Assembly: GCF_012027615.1 (NCBI RefSeq)
Contig: NZ_SNUT01000002.1
Location: 186,001 to 250,000 of the forward strand
DNA length: 64,000 nt
Reading direction: 5' to 3'
From: Thermococcus sp. 21S7
GTDB taxonomy: Archaea; Methanobacteriota_B; Thermococci; Thermococcales; Thermococcaceae
Of the stretch, positions 7,666 through 16,317 are shown in pieces. The position numbers were made by a program, and so were the translations under genes. The notes beneath the pieces were generated by a model that made no database searches, was not told the DNA's origin, and was given only the letters and a program-made list of their open reading frames with translations. Every line of letters starts with the position of its first letter. Position 1 is the first letter of the stretch.

Positions 7666-8229
7666 GTGGAATTGCTGAGTTTCCAACATGACTCCGCGAG
7701 CGTTGAAGATTGTACAAAGAACATCGTACTAACCTCGAAGGAAATCCTTTCCCGCCGGCGGGGCGTCATATCATCCGCGAAGATTCAGCTGTCCTTTGGA
7801 GCCTTTATGAACCTCGCCGTTACGGTTCTCATAGACGAAAGGGGGGACATGCTGAAGGGCATAGCCGCGGAGCATTCAACCGGTAAAAACCGGGCCGATG
7901 CGATAGGCAAGGCCGTCGAGAGGCTCAACTCCTCACTCCCGCCCGGTGCCAGGGTGGTCGATTTCGAGATTGGAACCTACATCACCCCCGTGACGAGGAG
8001 AACCTACGCCGTCGCCGTGGCCGTCTACAATGCGCCGCTCGAAATCAAGCCCCTCTCTGAGTACAGCATAGGGGAGCGGCGGGAACTCCTGGCCAGGGTT
8101 CTCAGGGATTTCAACTACAACCCCAGGGTTCTCAACATATCGGAGATAGCGAGGATGTTCGGCGTCTCCAGGGATTCCATATACTACGACATCGAGCAGA
8201 TAATGAAGGAGAGGAAGAAGGGGCGGTGA
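7666..8229 (+). CDS. HTH-domain protein, probable regulator of the adjacent pilins
   Basis: A 187-residue cytoplasmic protein. The N-terminal ~130 residues are an unrecognised alpha/beta domain (SFGAFMNLAVTVLIDERG, VVDFEIGTYITPVTRRTYAV). The last 50 form a helix-turn-helix: LNISEIARMFGVSRDSIYYD. A GTG start at 7666 follows GAGGTGA. It is divergent from the two pilin genes across a 118-base gap with a palindrome, an arrangement typical of a local regulator. No ligand-binding motif is recognised. Confidence 0.65.
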   Translation: MELLSFQHDSASVEDCTKNIVLTSKEILSRRRGVISSAKIQLSFGAFMNLAVTVLIDERGDMLKGIAAEHSTGKNRADAIGKAVERLNSSLPPGARVVDFEIGTYITPVTRRTYAVAVAVYNAPLEIKPLSEYSIGERRELLARVLRDFNYNPRVLNISEIARMFGVSRDSIYYDIEQIMKERKKGR

Positions 8230-8305
8230 TTTTTTCTTCCCATGGGGGGTCAAATCGATCGTGGGAGTATTGGAGGGAGCTTGGCCGTGACAGTCTGGAG
8301 AGTCT

Positions 8306-8815
8306 TCATTTCTTTTTCTGCAATTCTCTCACGAATTCCCTGGCCGTGAAAATGTAGAAGTAGTGGTTCAGGATTTTAGCCCGGCCGGTTTTTGCCCCTT
8401 CATTCATAACAAAGTTGCCGAAGTGTTTGGTATTCTCGGTGATGAGGTATTTGGCCTTTGAGGCAAAGACTGCCTCCAAGAACTTAACATCATTTGGATC
8501 CTGGAGCTTTTCAACTGTCCTCTTATCTTGGAGTGAGTGTTTGGGTTCGATGTTTCGTGAGTTGGAGCGGATTATTCTGAGAATTTCGTGGGCCTTGCCG
8601 ATGAGGTCCCAGTAGGTTTCAGGGGTTGAGAACTCCATGACGATTGAAAAGAGGGTTATCTCAATCTCGTTGAGGATTCCGATGGTCACGTTGTTTTCAA
8701 TTTCCCGGGCCTTTAACATTCCCAGGATTTTCCAGGCCGGACTTCTGGTCTCGTTCTTGGATTTGAGTGCACTGACTAAAACTGACGTGTCGATAACGGT
8801 AGTAGGTTTCGGCAT
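8306..8815 (-). CDS. PIN-domain toxin-like ribonuclease
   Basis: A 169-residue PIN-domain protein with the opening TTVIDTSVLVSALKS (first catalytic Asp plus the Thr/Ser), central Glu residues in ILNEIEITLF, and a late DPNDVKFLEAVFASKAKYLITENTKHFG segment with the conserved acidic positions. The partner gene lies immediately upstream (gap of 3 bases), so the pair is a VapBC-like module. It reads into a 76-base gap toward the HTH gene (convergent). Confidence 0.85.
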   Translation of the reverse strand: MPKPTTVIDTSVLVSALKSKNETRSPAWKILGMLKAREIENNVTIGILNEIEITLFSIVMEFSTPETYWDLIGKAHEILRIIRSNSRNIEPKHSLQDKRTVEKLQDPNDVKFLEAVFASKAKYLITENTKHFGNFVMNEGAKTGRAKILNHYFYIFTAREFVRELQKKK

Positions 8816-8818
8816 CGC

Positions 8819-9094
8819 TCACACCAGGCCGGCCTTTCTGAGCTCCTCCTCAATTCTCCTGTACTTTTCGAGGTTTTTCTTTCCGGCCGTGAGGAGCCTG
8901 TGGAGAGGCAGGTCTATTCCCGCTGGTTTCCTAATGATTTCGGCCTTGTCGAGCCTCCCCGAGCGAGAGGCTTCGATGAGGCTCCTGAGTTCAAAGAACC
9001 AGATAACGTCCTCTGGTTTCTCGCCGATTTTCTTGGCTATGCTCTCGGCCATCAGGCGGGTTACCTCACCGGAGTGTGTGATGGTCTCGCTCAT
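8819..9094 (-). CDS. Antitoxin-like partner of the PIN protein
   Basis: A 91-residue, mostly helical protein (GEVTRLMAESIAKKIGEKPED, then a basic C-terminal half ending RIEEELRKAGLV) directly upstream of the PIN gene. Size, charge and position fit a VapB-type antitoxin; no clear RHH or AbrB signature is visible, so the assignment rests on context. GGTGAGAGT precedes the ATG at 9094. Confidence 0.7.
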   Translation of the reverse strand: MSETITHSGEVTRLMAESIAKKIGEKPEDVIWFFELRSLIEASRSGRLDKAEIIRKPAGIDLPLHRLLTAGKKNLEKYRRIEEELRKAGLV

Positions 9095-9143
9095 ACTCTC
9101 ACCACTTTCAATTTGGCTTTGGGGATAGATTAACTTTTCCCAT

Positions 9144-10394
9144 TCACCCGTTGACCCACATCGGCCGCGGCGTCGCCGAGATGATGAAGATTATCACAGC
9201 GATAACCGCCAGGAGGAGCCGCTTTCTGGACACGGGGGACACCTCGTCCAGCGCCCCTGGGTTCCCAACCGAGCCCATCAGGAGAACCAGCATTCCCCAG
9301 ATGAGCCACCCAATCCAGAGGAAGCTCATTCCTATGAGAACGAGCCCGACGACCATCGTTAGGTATCTGTGGGCCTTCTCCCCGAGGAAGGAGCGCGCTA
9401 TATGCCCTCCGTCAAGCTGGGCCGCGGGGATGAGGTTGAGGAACGTCACCAGAATCCCGACCCACCCTGCGATGGCGACTGGATGAAGGAACACGACGCT
9501 GTTCTCCGGGAACGTCACCACGTACTTCTCGATCAGCATGAAGAAGAGGTTCTCGCCGAAGACTATCCCTCCCCCCGTGGAGGGAAGGAGGTGCTGGGGC
9601 ACCGGTACCGAGAGCTTCAGGCCTATTATGCTCACCGGTATGGCCACGAGAAAGCCCGCTATGGGGCCGCTGACGCCGAGGTCTATGGCGGCGTCCCTCG
9701 TTGGCAGGGGCGACTTGACCCTTATGACAGCCCCGAGGGTTCCAAGCATGCTGGGGAATGGGATGAAGTAAGGCATCGTTGCCCTGACGCCGTGATATGC
9801 CGCCGCAATCTTGTGGCCCAGCTCGTGGGTTCCGAGTATGGCCATGACGCTTACCGAGAAGGCCACGGCGTTGACGTAGGGATTCCTTATCCCGGGAAGG
9901 TTGTAGTAGTCGAGGAGCTGGATGTAGAGGGACGAGAGATAGTAGCCTGCGAACAGCGTCGTAAAGATTGTGGCTATCAGGAAAATCCACGGGAGCCATC
10001 TGTTATCTTCCTTTATTCCCTCAGCGGGGAATACGAACAGCAAAACCTCGCCGCCGCGTTTTTTAAGCGCCGCCCAGTATCCGAGGTCCTCCAGTTCGCC
10101 CAGAACCCTCTCAAAGTTTCTCTCCCGAATCTCGCGGACCTTAAACACGAAAACCCTTCCGTCTATTCTATCAAGCTCCGCATCGTAGAACTCCATTACC
10201 TTCCGTTCAACGGTCTCAGGGAGGGCTGGGACATCCCGGCGGACGGGAAGCACATGTCCCTCTTGCTCCGTCTGAAACTCCACCAGAACCATGTCTCCGC
10301 CGCATCTGGGGCAGCCTTTCTCTATAAGCGGCTCCGTGGAATCCCGCACCTCCCGGTGCCCGCAGCTGATGCATTCGTAGACTCCCTTCGTCAT
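9144..10394 (-). CDS. Site-2 protease-type membrane zinc metalloprotease (M50)
   Basis: The protein has 416 residues. The N-terminus is a four-cysteine zinc ribbon (CISCGHRE ... CPRCGGDM), followed by a cytosolic domain and then ~7 membrane segments. The active site is visible as HELGHK (HExxH) in the second or third segment and LDGGH near the C-terminus, the third metal ligand region of site-2 proteases. Such enzymes cut transmembrane helices of substrates such as anti-sigma-like or signal proteins; the substrate here is unknown. The N-terminal zinc ribbon is an extension beyond the minimal M50 core. No operon partner is evident. Confidence 0.9.
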   Translation of the reverse strand: MTKGVYECISCGHREVRDSTEPLIEKGCPRCGGDMVLVEFQTEQEGHVLPVRRDVPALPETVERKVMEFYDAELDRIDGRVFVFKVREIRERNFERVLGELEDLGYWAALKKRGGEVLLFVFPAEGIKEDNRWLPWIFLIATIFTTLFAGYYLSSLYIQLLDYYNLPGIRNPYVNAVAFSVSVMAILGTHELGHKIAAAYHGVRATMPYFIPFPSMLGTLGAVIRVKSPLPTRDAAIDLGVSGPIAGFLVAIPVSIIGLKLSVPVPQHLLPSTGGGIVFGENLFFMLIEKYVVTFPENSVVFLHPVAIAGWVGILVTFLNLIPAAQLDGGHIARSFLGEKAHRYLTMVVGLVLIGMSFLWIGWLIWGMLVLLMGSVGNPGALDEVSPVSRKRLLLAVIAVIIFIISATPRPMWVNG

Positions 10395-10435
10395 TTTAAC
10401 TCCCTGAAGAGGAATTGATCGGGGGCTTAAAAAGG

Positions 10436-10828
10436 CTATTCCTCAATTTCGACCAGCCCCTCGTCGGCGTTAACGCTGACCCTCATCCCGCTCCTCAGCT
10501 TCGAAACGTCTATCCCGTCCACCATGGGGATACCCGCTATTATTGCCCCCGTCGCGACTATGGTCTCTGCTTCACCTACGATTATGGCTTTCGGTGCCTT
10601 TCCGTTCTTTTTAAGGGCATAGATAACGTAGGAGCCGACCGTCGAGCCCTTCCCCCTTGGAAACGCGAGTATCTTTCCGGCTATGTTCTGCCCTCGTATG
10701 TCGCTCTCCGCGTCCGTCACGATTCCCGTCTCCGGATCGACGCCACCGAGGAACGAGAGGGGCTTCTGGGAGACTATCAGCTCTCCCTCGGCCTTTCCCC
10801 CGACTATTTTTCTTCCACTGAGCCTCAT
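10436..10828 (-). CDS. Phosphomevalonate dehydratase small subunit (aconitase X swivel domain, DUF126)
   Basis: A 130-residue protein of the DUF126 family: the start MRLSGRKIVGGKAEGELIVS, the central GKILAFPRGKGSTVGSYVIY (a glycine/serine loop) and EAETIVATGAIIAGIPMVDG match the swivel domain of aconitase X. In archaea the two-subunit enzyme dehydrates (R)-5-phosphomevalonate in the modified mevalonate pathway to isoprenoid lipids. It is encoded 9 bases downstream of the large subunit. Homologues outside archaea act on hydroxyproline derivatives, but pairing and organism favour phosphomevalonate. Confidence 0.9.
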   Translation of the reverse strand: MRLSGRKIVGGKAEGELIVSQKPLSFLGGVDPETGIVTDAESDIRGQNIAGKILAFPRGKGSTVGSYVIYALKKNGKAPKAIIVGEAETIVATGAIIAGIPMVDGIDVSKLRSGMRVSVNADEGLVEIEE

Positions 10829-10837
10829 GCTCTCACC

Positions 10838-11998
10838 TCACGGCGCCTCCATTATCAGGTTCTCCGCATCGTCGAGCCTCACGCTGAATCCGAATGAGCG
10901 GAAGTAGAACGCGGATTTGCCGCTGTTGGTGGCTATCCCCCTGTACCATCCCCTGATGGGGGACACGACGAAGCAGACGTCCGGGATAATGCGCCCGTTG
11001 TAGCGCTCTATCGTTTCCGTGTACCCGAGTGCATCAGCCAGGGCCTTGACCGCCCTTCCGGCGGTGATGAACAGCGGAACCTTCAGGGGTTTTCCACGGG
11101 TTCTAAGGAGTTCCGCCACCTCTTTTATCTCCGCCAAGGAGGCGTGGGGACAGCCGATGAGTATCATATCTATCTCGCTCCAGTCGTCTGAGAAAGCCTC
11201 CTTTACCGCCCGTATGTCGCTCTCCTCCACGGCTATCGTTTCGAGTTTATCGGCAATGGCCCAGCGATACTCCGGGGTCTCTCCCTCAACGTGGTAGAGC
11301 GCTATCGATCCGCTCGCGGCCATCGCGGCGCCCATCTCCTTGAGGTACTCGGCGTTCGACGGCCTGAGTCCCCTGAAGTACGGGACATCGCTGCCGAGAA
11401 CCTTGCCGAGGTGATAGCCGAGCGCGGAATAGTCAACGAAGGTTTCCACCTCCGCGTCAACGTTGACAATCACCGTCGCTTTCCTGTTCTCGTCCAGATG
11501 GAGTCCGTAGTTCGGGGTTTTTCCAACTATCGCGGCGGCCAGGCTTGAGGGGCCACCTTCCCTGTTTGTCCTCGCACCCAGGACCGAGTTTGCAAAGCTT
11601 ACCGCGGAGCTCTCGCTCCAGGCCAGGTGGTCGCCGAACTTCGGAAGGTTCGCGCCGTAGTACGGGGTGCAGGTGGAGGTAATCTCTATTCCCATCTTCC
11701 TGTAGAGTTCAAGAACCTCCATCTGCTTTTCCATGAACTCATCGTCCCCTATGCCGGCCGGATTGAGCGTTGTGTACACTGAAACCTTTGCCCCGGCGTC
11801 GACGAAATCACGCAAAAACTCCATGCCCGCATCGCCGATGTTCTTGTAGGAAACGCCTGCAATCTGGGCGCTCTTTATCGGGATGAGCTTATCGGCGCCG
11901 TAGATTTCCCCGAGGGCGACGAGTATCTCCATCGCCTTCTGGAGGGCGTAGCCGTACTCCCCCGCCAGAATCAGCTCTTCCTCCTTCGTCAGGTACAT
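10838..11998 (-). CDS. Phosphomevalonate dehydratase large subunit (aconitase X, DUF521)
   Basis: A 386-residue aconitase X catalytic subunit. MYLTKEEELILAGEYGYALQ is the family N-terminus. Cysteine-containing segments expected to hold the Fe-S cluster include EITSTCTPYYGANLP, LIGCPHASLAE and VCFVVSPIRGW. It forms a heterodimer with the following small subunit. Start ATG 11998 follows GGTGG; an upstream GTG frame to 12073 runs into the promoter region of the tRNA and is rejected. Lipid biosynthesis makes this an essential gene in archaea that use this route. Confidence 0.92.
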   Translation of the reverse strand: MYLTKEEELILAGEYGYALQKAMEILVALGEIYGADKLIPIKSAQIAGVSYKNIGDAGMEFLRDFVDAGAKVSVYTTLNPAGIGDDEFMEKQMEVLELYRKMGIEITSTCTPYYGANLPKFGDHLAWSESSAVSFANSVLGARTNREGGPSSLAAAIVGKTPNYGLHLDENRKATVIVNVDAEVETFVDYSALGYHLGKVLGSDVPYFRGLRPSNAEYLKEMGAAMAASGSIALYHVEGETPEYRWAIADKLETIAVEESDIRAVKEAFSDDWSEIDMILIGCPHASLAEIKEVAELLRTRGKPLKVPLFITAGRAVKALADALGYTETIERYNGRIIPDVCFVVSPIRGWYRGIATNSGKSAFYFRSFGFSVRLDDAENLIMEAP

Positions 11999-12089
11999 TC
12001 CACCACCGGAGAATCTGGGGAGGGGAGAGTTATAAACCCCTCCCGTAAAATTTATAAACCCTGCACGGTTCACTAACTACGGGTCGAGC

Positions 12090-12164
12090 AGCGGGGTGGG
12101 GCAGCTAGGAGTGCCCGCCGGGCTCATAACCCGGAGGTCGGAGGTTCAAATCCTCCCCCCGCTA
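12090..12164 (+). tRNA. Initiator tRNA-Met (CAT)
   Basis: A complete cloverleaf can be folded. The acceptor stem AGCGGGG (12090-12096) pairs with CCCCGCT, leaving discriminator A at 12164. The anticodon arm CCGGG-CTCATAA-CCCGG has anticodon CAT, and the T arm is GGAGG-TTCAAAT-CCTCC. The A1:U72 pair and three consecutive G:C pairs at the base of the anticodon loop are the marks of archaeal initiator tRNA. There is no intron. CCA is not encoded. The 3' end overlaps the end of the minus-strand homing endonuclease gene. Confidence 0.96.
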
Positions 12165-13027
12165 TACGACTTAGTTTTGTGGTAATCTCTTTCGGATGTA
12201 TGTGAGTAAAAAGCTTCGAGGAAGGTTTCTAGTTTCTCTTGCTTTCGAGAGATTGAGAAGCCTATCTTCTCCGCGAACCTTGCAACACTAGTTCTTCTGT
12301 GGATACTAATCCTGTAAAGGTCGTTGTTGTACTGATATTCTTGTCCTCGAATCATAACTTTTGTGCCTTTTTTCTTGACCAAATATATTGTCGAGTGAAT
12401 TCCCAGGGTTCCTAATAACTCCTTGCAGAGTTTGAGGACTTCTGTATTATAGTGATCTGCCACAACGGCTGCTCTTCGTGGATCCTTAGTATTCACATAA
12501 ACGCTTCCCTCACTGTCAAAGAACCCTCTCAGAAACTCCCTTGGATACTCCCTACCAACTTCGAAAAGCTTCTCTTTCGGTCCTTTCAGGAACATGAACA
12601 GTTCTTTGTTGGTAACCTCGACCCACCACCTGTTGGCTCTGCTGCGATTGCGCTCAAAGCCCGCTCTCGGATTCGCTCCAATGGCTCTCACAGCTCTTTC
12701 AAAATTCTGGGCGAACTCTCTGTCCACGACCTTCAGGCGGATTCTGTACTGGTAATTCCTCTCGCTGAGGGAGGCATCGCCAAGATAGGCCCCAACGATA
12801 TAGGCCAGCTCTGGGGAGGGTTCTAGATTGACGCGCTTGGTTTTGTTAAACGTGTTGTGGCTTCCTTTGCACCATCTAAGAACTGTCGCCTTTGATACTG
12901 AAACGTTAAACTCCTCGGCCAATTCTTGTGCGATCTTTAGGTAGCTCATTCCAGATTCACGAAGCTGGCGGGCGCGTTCCTGTATTCTCTCCACATCGGA
13001 AGGTGGAAGGTCCCTCAGGGTTCGCAT
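12146..13027 (-). CDS. Free-standing LAGLIDADG homing endonuclease with N-terminal HTH
   Basis: A 293-residue protein. Residues ~15-55 look like a helix-turn-helix (SYLKIAQELAEEFNVSVSKA). Two LAGLIDADG helices follow: LAYIVGAYLGDASL (~75-88) with its acidic residue and LRGFFDSEGSVYV (~172-184), so it should act as a monomeric double-strand nuclease. It is not embedded in an intein or intron. The C-terminal codons (about GGRI and the stop) lie within the 3' end of the initiator tRNA gene on the opposite strand. A minus-strand TATA (TTTATACAAACG) sits just upstream, in the gap shared with the S15 promoter. Confidence 0.85.
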   Translation of the reverse strand: MRTLRDLPPSDVERIQERARQLRESGMSYLKIAQELAEEFNVSVSKATVLRWCKGSHNTFNKTKRVNLEPSPELAYIVGAYLGDASLSERNYQYRIRLKVVDREFAQNFERAVRAIGANPRAGFERNRSRANRWWVEVTNKELFMFLKGPKEKLFEVGREYPREFLRGFFDSEGSVYVNTKDPRRAAVVADHYNTEVLKLCKELLGTLGIHSTIYLVKKKGTKVMIRGQEYQYNNDLYRISIHRRTSVARFAEKIGFSISRKQEKLETFLEAFYSHTSERDYHKTKSYSGGRI

Positions 13028-13086
13028 GTAACTATCTTAATTCGTTTGTATAAAACTTTTTTGTTTCGTAAACATTGGGGCAAACC

Positions 13087-13095
13087 TTTTTAAAC
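13087..13095 (+). promoter_or_regulatory. TATA box of the S15-GAN-Pcc1-S3Ae operon
   Basis: CTTTTTAAACC around 13085-13096 fits an archaeal TATA/BRE and predicts transcription to begin near 13115-13120, leaving a ~45-base leader before the S15 ATG. Confidence 0.6.
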
Positions 13096-13120
13096 CCCAC
13101 CTCAATTCCCAACGCGAAGG

Positions 13121-13144
13121 GGCGGCTGGCGGGAGCTGGCCGTC
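13121..13144 (+). ncRNA. Leader hairpin of the S15 mRNA, possible autoregulatory element
   Basis: Bases 13121-13130 pair with 13135-13144 around a GGGA loop (a GNRA tetraloop): seven Watson-Crick and three G-U pairs. The hairpin sits at the predicted very 5' end of the transcript, just before the GGGAGGTG ribosome site (13148-13154). In bacteria S15 represses its own mRNA through structured leaders containing a G-U/G-C motif like its rRNA site; a comparable archaeal control is a hypothesis here. Confidence 0.4.
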
Positions 13145-13161
13145 ACCGGGAGGTGTACGGT

Positions 13162-13617
13162 ATGGCAAGGATACACGCGAGAAAGAGGGGTAAATCTGGT
13201 TCTAAGAGGCCTCCCAGGACCGCTCCGCCGACCTGGGTTGAGTACACGGCGGAGGAGGTCGAGGGGCTCGTTATCAAGCTTAGGAAAGAAGGCTACAGCG
13301 CGGCGATGATAGGAACCATCCTCAGGGACCAGTATGGCATTCCGAGCGTCAAGCTCATCACGGGCAAGAAGATAACCAAGATACTCGAAGAGAACGGTCT
13401 CGCACCGAACATCCCCGAGGACCTTATGTCCCTCATCAGGAAGGCGGTTAAGCTCAGGAAGCACCTCGAACAGCACCCGAAGGACAAGCACTCCAGGAGG
13501 GGCCTTCAGCTCACCGAGAGCAAGATTAGGCGCCTCGTCAAGTACTACAGGAGGACCGGCAAGCTGCCCGCCAAGTGGCGCTACGATCCGGAGCAGGCCA
13601 AGCTCCTGGTTCGCTGA
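13162..13617 (+). CDS. rps15: 30S ribosomal protein S15 (eukaryotic S13 type)
   Basis: A 151-residue protein with the archaeal/eukaryotic N-terminal extension ([17 protein letters not shown]) and the S15 core ([29 protein letters not shown]). It binds helix 22 of 16S rRNA early in small-subunit assembly. GGGAGGTG precedes the ATG at 13162. First gene of a conserved Thermococcales cluster with GAN, Pcc1 and S3Ae. Confidence 0.98.
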   Translation: MARIHARKRGKSGSKRPPRTAPPTWVEYTAEEVEGLVIKLRKEGYSAAMIGTILRDQYGIPSVKLITGKKITKILEENGLAPNIPEDLMSLIRKAVKLRKHLEQHPKDKHSRRGLQLTESKIRRLVKYYRRTGKLPAKWRYDPEQAKLLVR

Positions 13618-13645
13618 TCCCCTTTCCTTCTTATAAGGTGGTAAA

Positions 13646-15073
13646 ATGGACCGGGGCGCTTTCTTGGAGAAGGCCCGCGAGGGAGCAGAGCTAATCAAGA
13701 TGCACATCGAGTTAGGGCACACCATCAGGATAATCTCTCACCGCGATGCCGATGGAATAACCGCCGGTGCCGTTCTAGCTAGGGCCGTTGCCCGCGAGGG
13801 TGGAACCTTCCAGCTCAGCATAGTCAAGCAGCTCAGCGAGGAGCTCATTCAAGAGCTTGCCTCGGAGAAGCACAGGATATACGTCTTCAGCGACCTTGGA
13901 AGCGGGTCAATAAGCCTGATCGAGAGGCACCTCGACTTCGCAACGGTCGTCGTTGCCGACCATCATCCCCCCGAGAAGGACGAGTTCTCCACGGACTCTC
14001 ACGTGCTGGTGAATCCGGTTCCCTTTGGTGCCAACAGCGTTCGAGACCTCAGCGGCTCCGGCGTCGCCTACTTCGTGGCCAGGGAGATGAACGAGAGAAA
14101 CATGGATATGGCGTACGTTGCCGTCGTCGGCGCCGTCGGTGACATGCAGGAGATAGACGGAACGTTCCACGGGCTCAACAACGAGGTACTCGAAGATGGG
14201 AAGAAGCTGGATATCCTGGAGGTCAGAAAGGAGCTGCGCCTCTTTGGAAGGGAGAGCCGGCCGCTCTATCAGATGCTCGCCTACGCCACCCACCCGGAGA
14301 TTCCGGAGGTCACAGGGGACGAGAGGAAGGCAATAGAGTGGCTTCGCACCAGGGGCTTTGACCCCGACATGAGGTACTGGCAGCTCCGCGAGGAGGAGAA
14401 GAGGAAGCTCCACGATGCGCTGGTGATACACCTCATCAAGCACGGTGCCCCCAAGGAGGCGATAGACCGGCTCATCGGCGACGTGGTGATAAGCCCGCTC
14501 TACCCGGAGGGCGACCCCCGGCACGAGGCGAGGGAGTTTGCGACGCTCCTCAACGCCACCGGCCGCTTAAACGCCGGAACGCTGGGAGTTGCCATATGCC
14601 TCGGCGACGAGAATGCCTACAAGAAGGCCAGAAAGATGCTGGAGGACTACAAGAGGGAGCAGATAGAGGCCAGGAGGTTCCTCATCCAGAACTGGAGCAT
14701 GGCCGACGAGGGGGAGCACGCCTACGTCTTCTACGCCGGCAGAAACATCAGGGACACGCTCGTTGGAATAGCCGCCAACATAGCGATAAACGCCGGCCTC
14801 GCCGACCCGGAGAAGCCGGTGGTCGTTATAGCGGACAGCGAGGAAGACGAGAACCTCGTGAAGGGTTCCGCAAGGACAACCGAGAAAGCCCTGGCGAAGG
14901 GCTACCACCTTGGGGAGGCGCTCAGGGAGGTCGCGGAGAAGCTCGGCGGCGAGGGCGGGGGACACGCTATCGCAGCGGGAATCCGCTTCCCGAGGGACAG
15001 GCTGGACGAGTTCATAAGGCTCTTCAACGATGCGCTTGGAAAGCAGGTGGAGGGAACGGGGAGTGAAGATTGA
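13646..15073 (+). CDS. RecJ-like single-strand exonuclease, GINS-associated nuclease (GAN)
   Basis: A 475-residue DHH/DHHA1 phosphoesterase. The DHH motifs are visible: [16 protein letters not shown] (motif I), DLGSGS (II), VADHHPPE (III, DHH), and [11 protein letters not shown] (IV). The DHHA1 glycine motif [15 protein letters not shown] is near the C-terminus. In Thermococcus the homologue next to S15 is GAN, a 5'-3' exonuclease that binds the GINS complex of the replicative CMG helicase and works in Okazaki maturation or repair. The same neighbourhood supports that identity. The gene overlaps pcc1 by 11 bases. Confidence 0.92.
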   Translation: MDRGAFLEKAREGAELIKMHIELGHTIRIISHRDADGITAGAVLARAVAREGGTFQLSIVKQLSEELIQELASEKHRIYVFSDLGSGSISLIERHLDFATVVVADHHPPEKDEFSTDSHVLVNPVPFGANSVRDLSGSGVAYFVAREMNERNMDMAYVAVVGAVGDMQEIDGTFHGLNNEVLEDGKKLDILEVRKELRLFGRESRPLYQMLAYATHPEIPEVTGDERKAIEWLRTRGFDPDMRYWQLREEEKRKLHDALVIHLIKHGAPKEAIDRLIGDVVISPLYPEGDPRHEAREFATLLNATGRLNAGTLGVAICLGDENAYKKARKMLEDYKREQIEARRFLIQNWSMADEGEHAYVFYAGRNIRDTLVGIAANIAINAGLADPEKPVVVIADSEEDENLVKGSARTTEKALAKGYHLGEALREVAEKLGGEGGGHAIAAGIRFPRDRLDEFIRLFNDALGKQVEGTGSED

Positions 15074-15323
15074 GGCGCGGGCGGAGATGGTCTGGCACTA
15101 CGGCGACACTGGAAGGGCCGAGGCGATAGCCGGGGCACTCGAAGTGGACAACGTGGGCCTTCCTGAGAGCCTAAAGAAAAGTTTAAATGTGCTAACCCGA
15201 TGGGAAGATGGGGACGTCATAACAAAGGTTAAATACTCGGGTGAGATTGAGACACTCATCAAAGCGCTGGATGATTTGGTGTTTTCAATCAAAATCGCCG
15301 AAGATGTTACCGAAAAGGTGTGA
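15063..15323 (+). CDS. pcc1: KEOPS complex subunit Pcc1
   Basis: An 86-residue protein starting at GTG 15063 inside the end of the GAN gene ([20 protein letters not shown]). [17 protein letters not shown] and the two-helix, three-strand pattern fit Pcc1, the dimerisation subunit of KEOPS, which makes N6-threonylcarbamoyladenosine (t6A) at position 37 of ANN-decoding tRNAs. The frame also opens upstream, but family length favours this start. It is translationally linked to GAN by the overlap. Confidence 0.88.
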   Translation: MKIEARAEMVWHYGDTGRAEAIAGALEVDNVGLPESLKKSLNVLTRWEDGDVITKVKYSGEIETLIKALDDLVFSIKIAEDVTEKV

Positions 15324-15338
15324 ACTGGAGGTGTTGAG

Positions 15339-15941
15339 ATGGCAAAGGGTAACCCAAGGAAGAGGGCTGCTGCTACCAAGGATAAGTGGAAGATGAAAGA
15401 GTGGTACATAGTTTACGCTCCGGACTTCTTCGGAAGCAAGGAGATAGGCCTCACCCCCGCCGACGACCCCGAGAAGGTCATCGGAAGGGTCATCGAGACC
15501 ACCCTCAAGGACCTCACCGGCGACTTCACCAAAGGCCAGGTCAAGCTCTACTTCCAGATCTACGACGTCAAGGGCCAGAACGCGTACACCAAGTTCAAGG
15601 GCCACACCCTCGCGAGGAGCTACATCCGCTCGCTCGTTAGGAGGAGAACCACCAGGGTTGACGGCATATTCAACGTCACCACCAAGGACGGCTACAAGCT
15701 CCGCGTCATGGGTATGGTCATTGCCTACAGGCGCATCCAGACCAGCCAGGAGAGGGCCATAAGGGAGATCATCAGGGACATCATCTACAAGAAGGCCGAG
15801 GAGCTGGACTACAAGGACTTCATCCTTGAGGCCGTCAGCGGCAAGATGGGCGCCGAGATGGCCAAAGAGGCGCGCAAGATATACCCGATTAAGAGGGCTG
15901 AGATTAGGAAGATCAAGGTTCTCGCCGAGCCGGAGGCCTGA
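15339..15941 (+). CDS. rps3ae: 30S ribosomal protein S3Ae
   Basis: A 200-residue basic protein ([20 protein letters not shown], then [18 protein letters not shown]) matching archaeal S3Ae/eS1, an archaeal-eukaryotic small-subunit protein near the platform. GGAGGTG lies before the ATG at 15339. It closes the S15 operon. The 115 bases after it hold only AT-rich sequence and the promoter of the next gene (CTTTTTAAATTT near 16013). Confidence 0.97.
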   Translation: MAKGNPRKRAAATKDKWKMKEWYIVYAPDFFGSKEIGLTPADDPEKVIGRVIETTLKDLTGDFTKGQVKLYFQIYDVKGQNAYTKFKGHTLARSYIRSLVRRRTTRVDGIFNVTTKDGYKLRVMGMVIAYRRIQTSQERAIREIIRDIIYKKAEELDYKDFILEAVSGKMGAEMAKEARKIYPIKRAEIRKIKVLAEPEA

Positions 15942-16056
15942 CGGCCTCATCATTAAATTTCAACCACATCCTCTTTCTGCAATTAATTTGGGGAAATTCA
16001 GTCCCGCCAAATCTTTTTAAATTTCACACCCATATTGCATGTTAGGTGGGGCTGTC

Positions 16057-16317
16057 ATGGAATCTGCCACAAAACATGTGCAAACAGAAATAGATGAAAA
16101 CCTGTACCTCATGTTAAAAATGATAGCCATCCGAAAGGGCGAGCCCTTGAAGAATATCCTGCGAGAGGCCATAGAGCGGTACGTTGAGAGTGAGGAGAAA
16201 AACCTTAGGGAGAATCTGAAGACCGACCCGATATGGAAGCTCGTGGGCGCCGGAGAGCTCGAAGAAAATGCCAGCGAGAGCGAAGACTGGGGGATCGTGG
16301 AATGGGGAGACGAATAA
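16057..16317 (+). CDS. vapB: VapB-type RHH antitoxin
   Basis: An 86-residue protein: QTEIDENLYLMLKMIAIRKG followed by EPLKNILREAIERYV is a beta strand and two helices of a ribbon-helix-helix fold; the acidic C-terminus (ENASESEDWGIVEWGDE) would wrap the toxin. GGTGG sits before the ATG at 16057; an ATG at 16039 is also in frame. Overlaps the PIN gene by 16 bases, a tight translational coupling usual for VapBC. Confidence 0.88.
   Translation: MESATKHVQTEIDENLYLMLKMIAIRKGEPLKNILREAIERYVESEEKNLRENLKTDPIWKLVGAGELEENASESEDWGIVEWGDE

Noticed and set aside
9369-10418. Plus-strand frame opposite the site-2 protease
   Set aside because: No start signal and no motif; the protease with HExxH and LDGGH is on the minus strand.
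15942-16056. ATGATGA/CTGA boxes as a sRNA after S3Ae
   Set aside because: On the minus strand the D-like box comes before the C-like box, the wrong order, and there is no closing stem.
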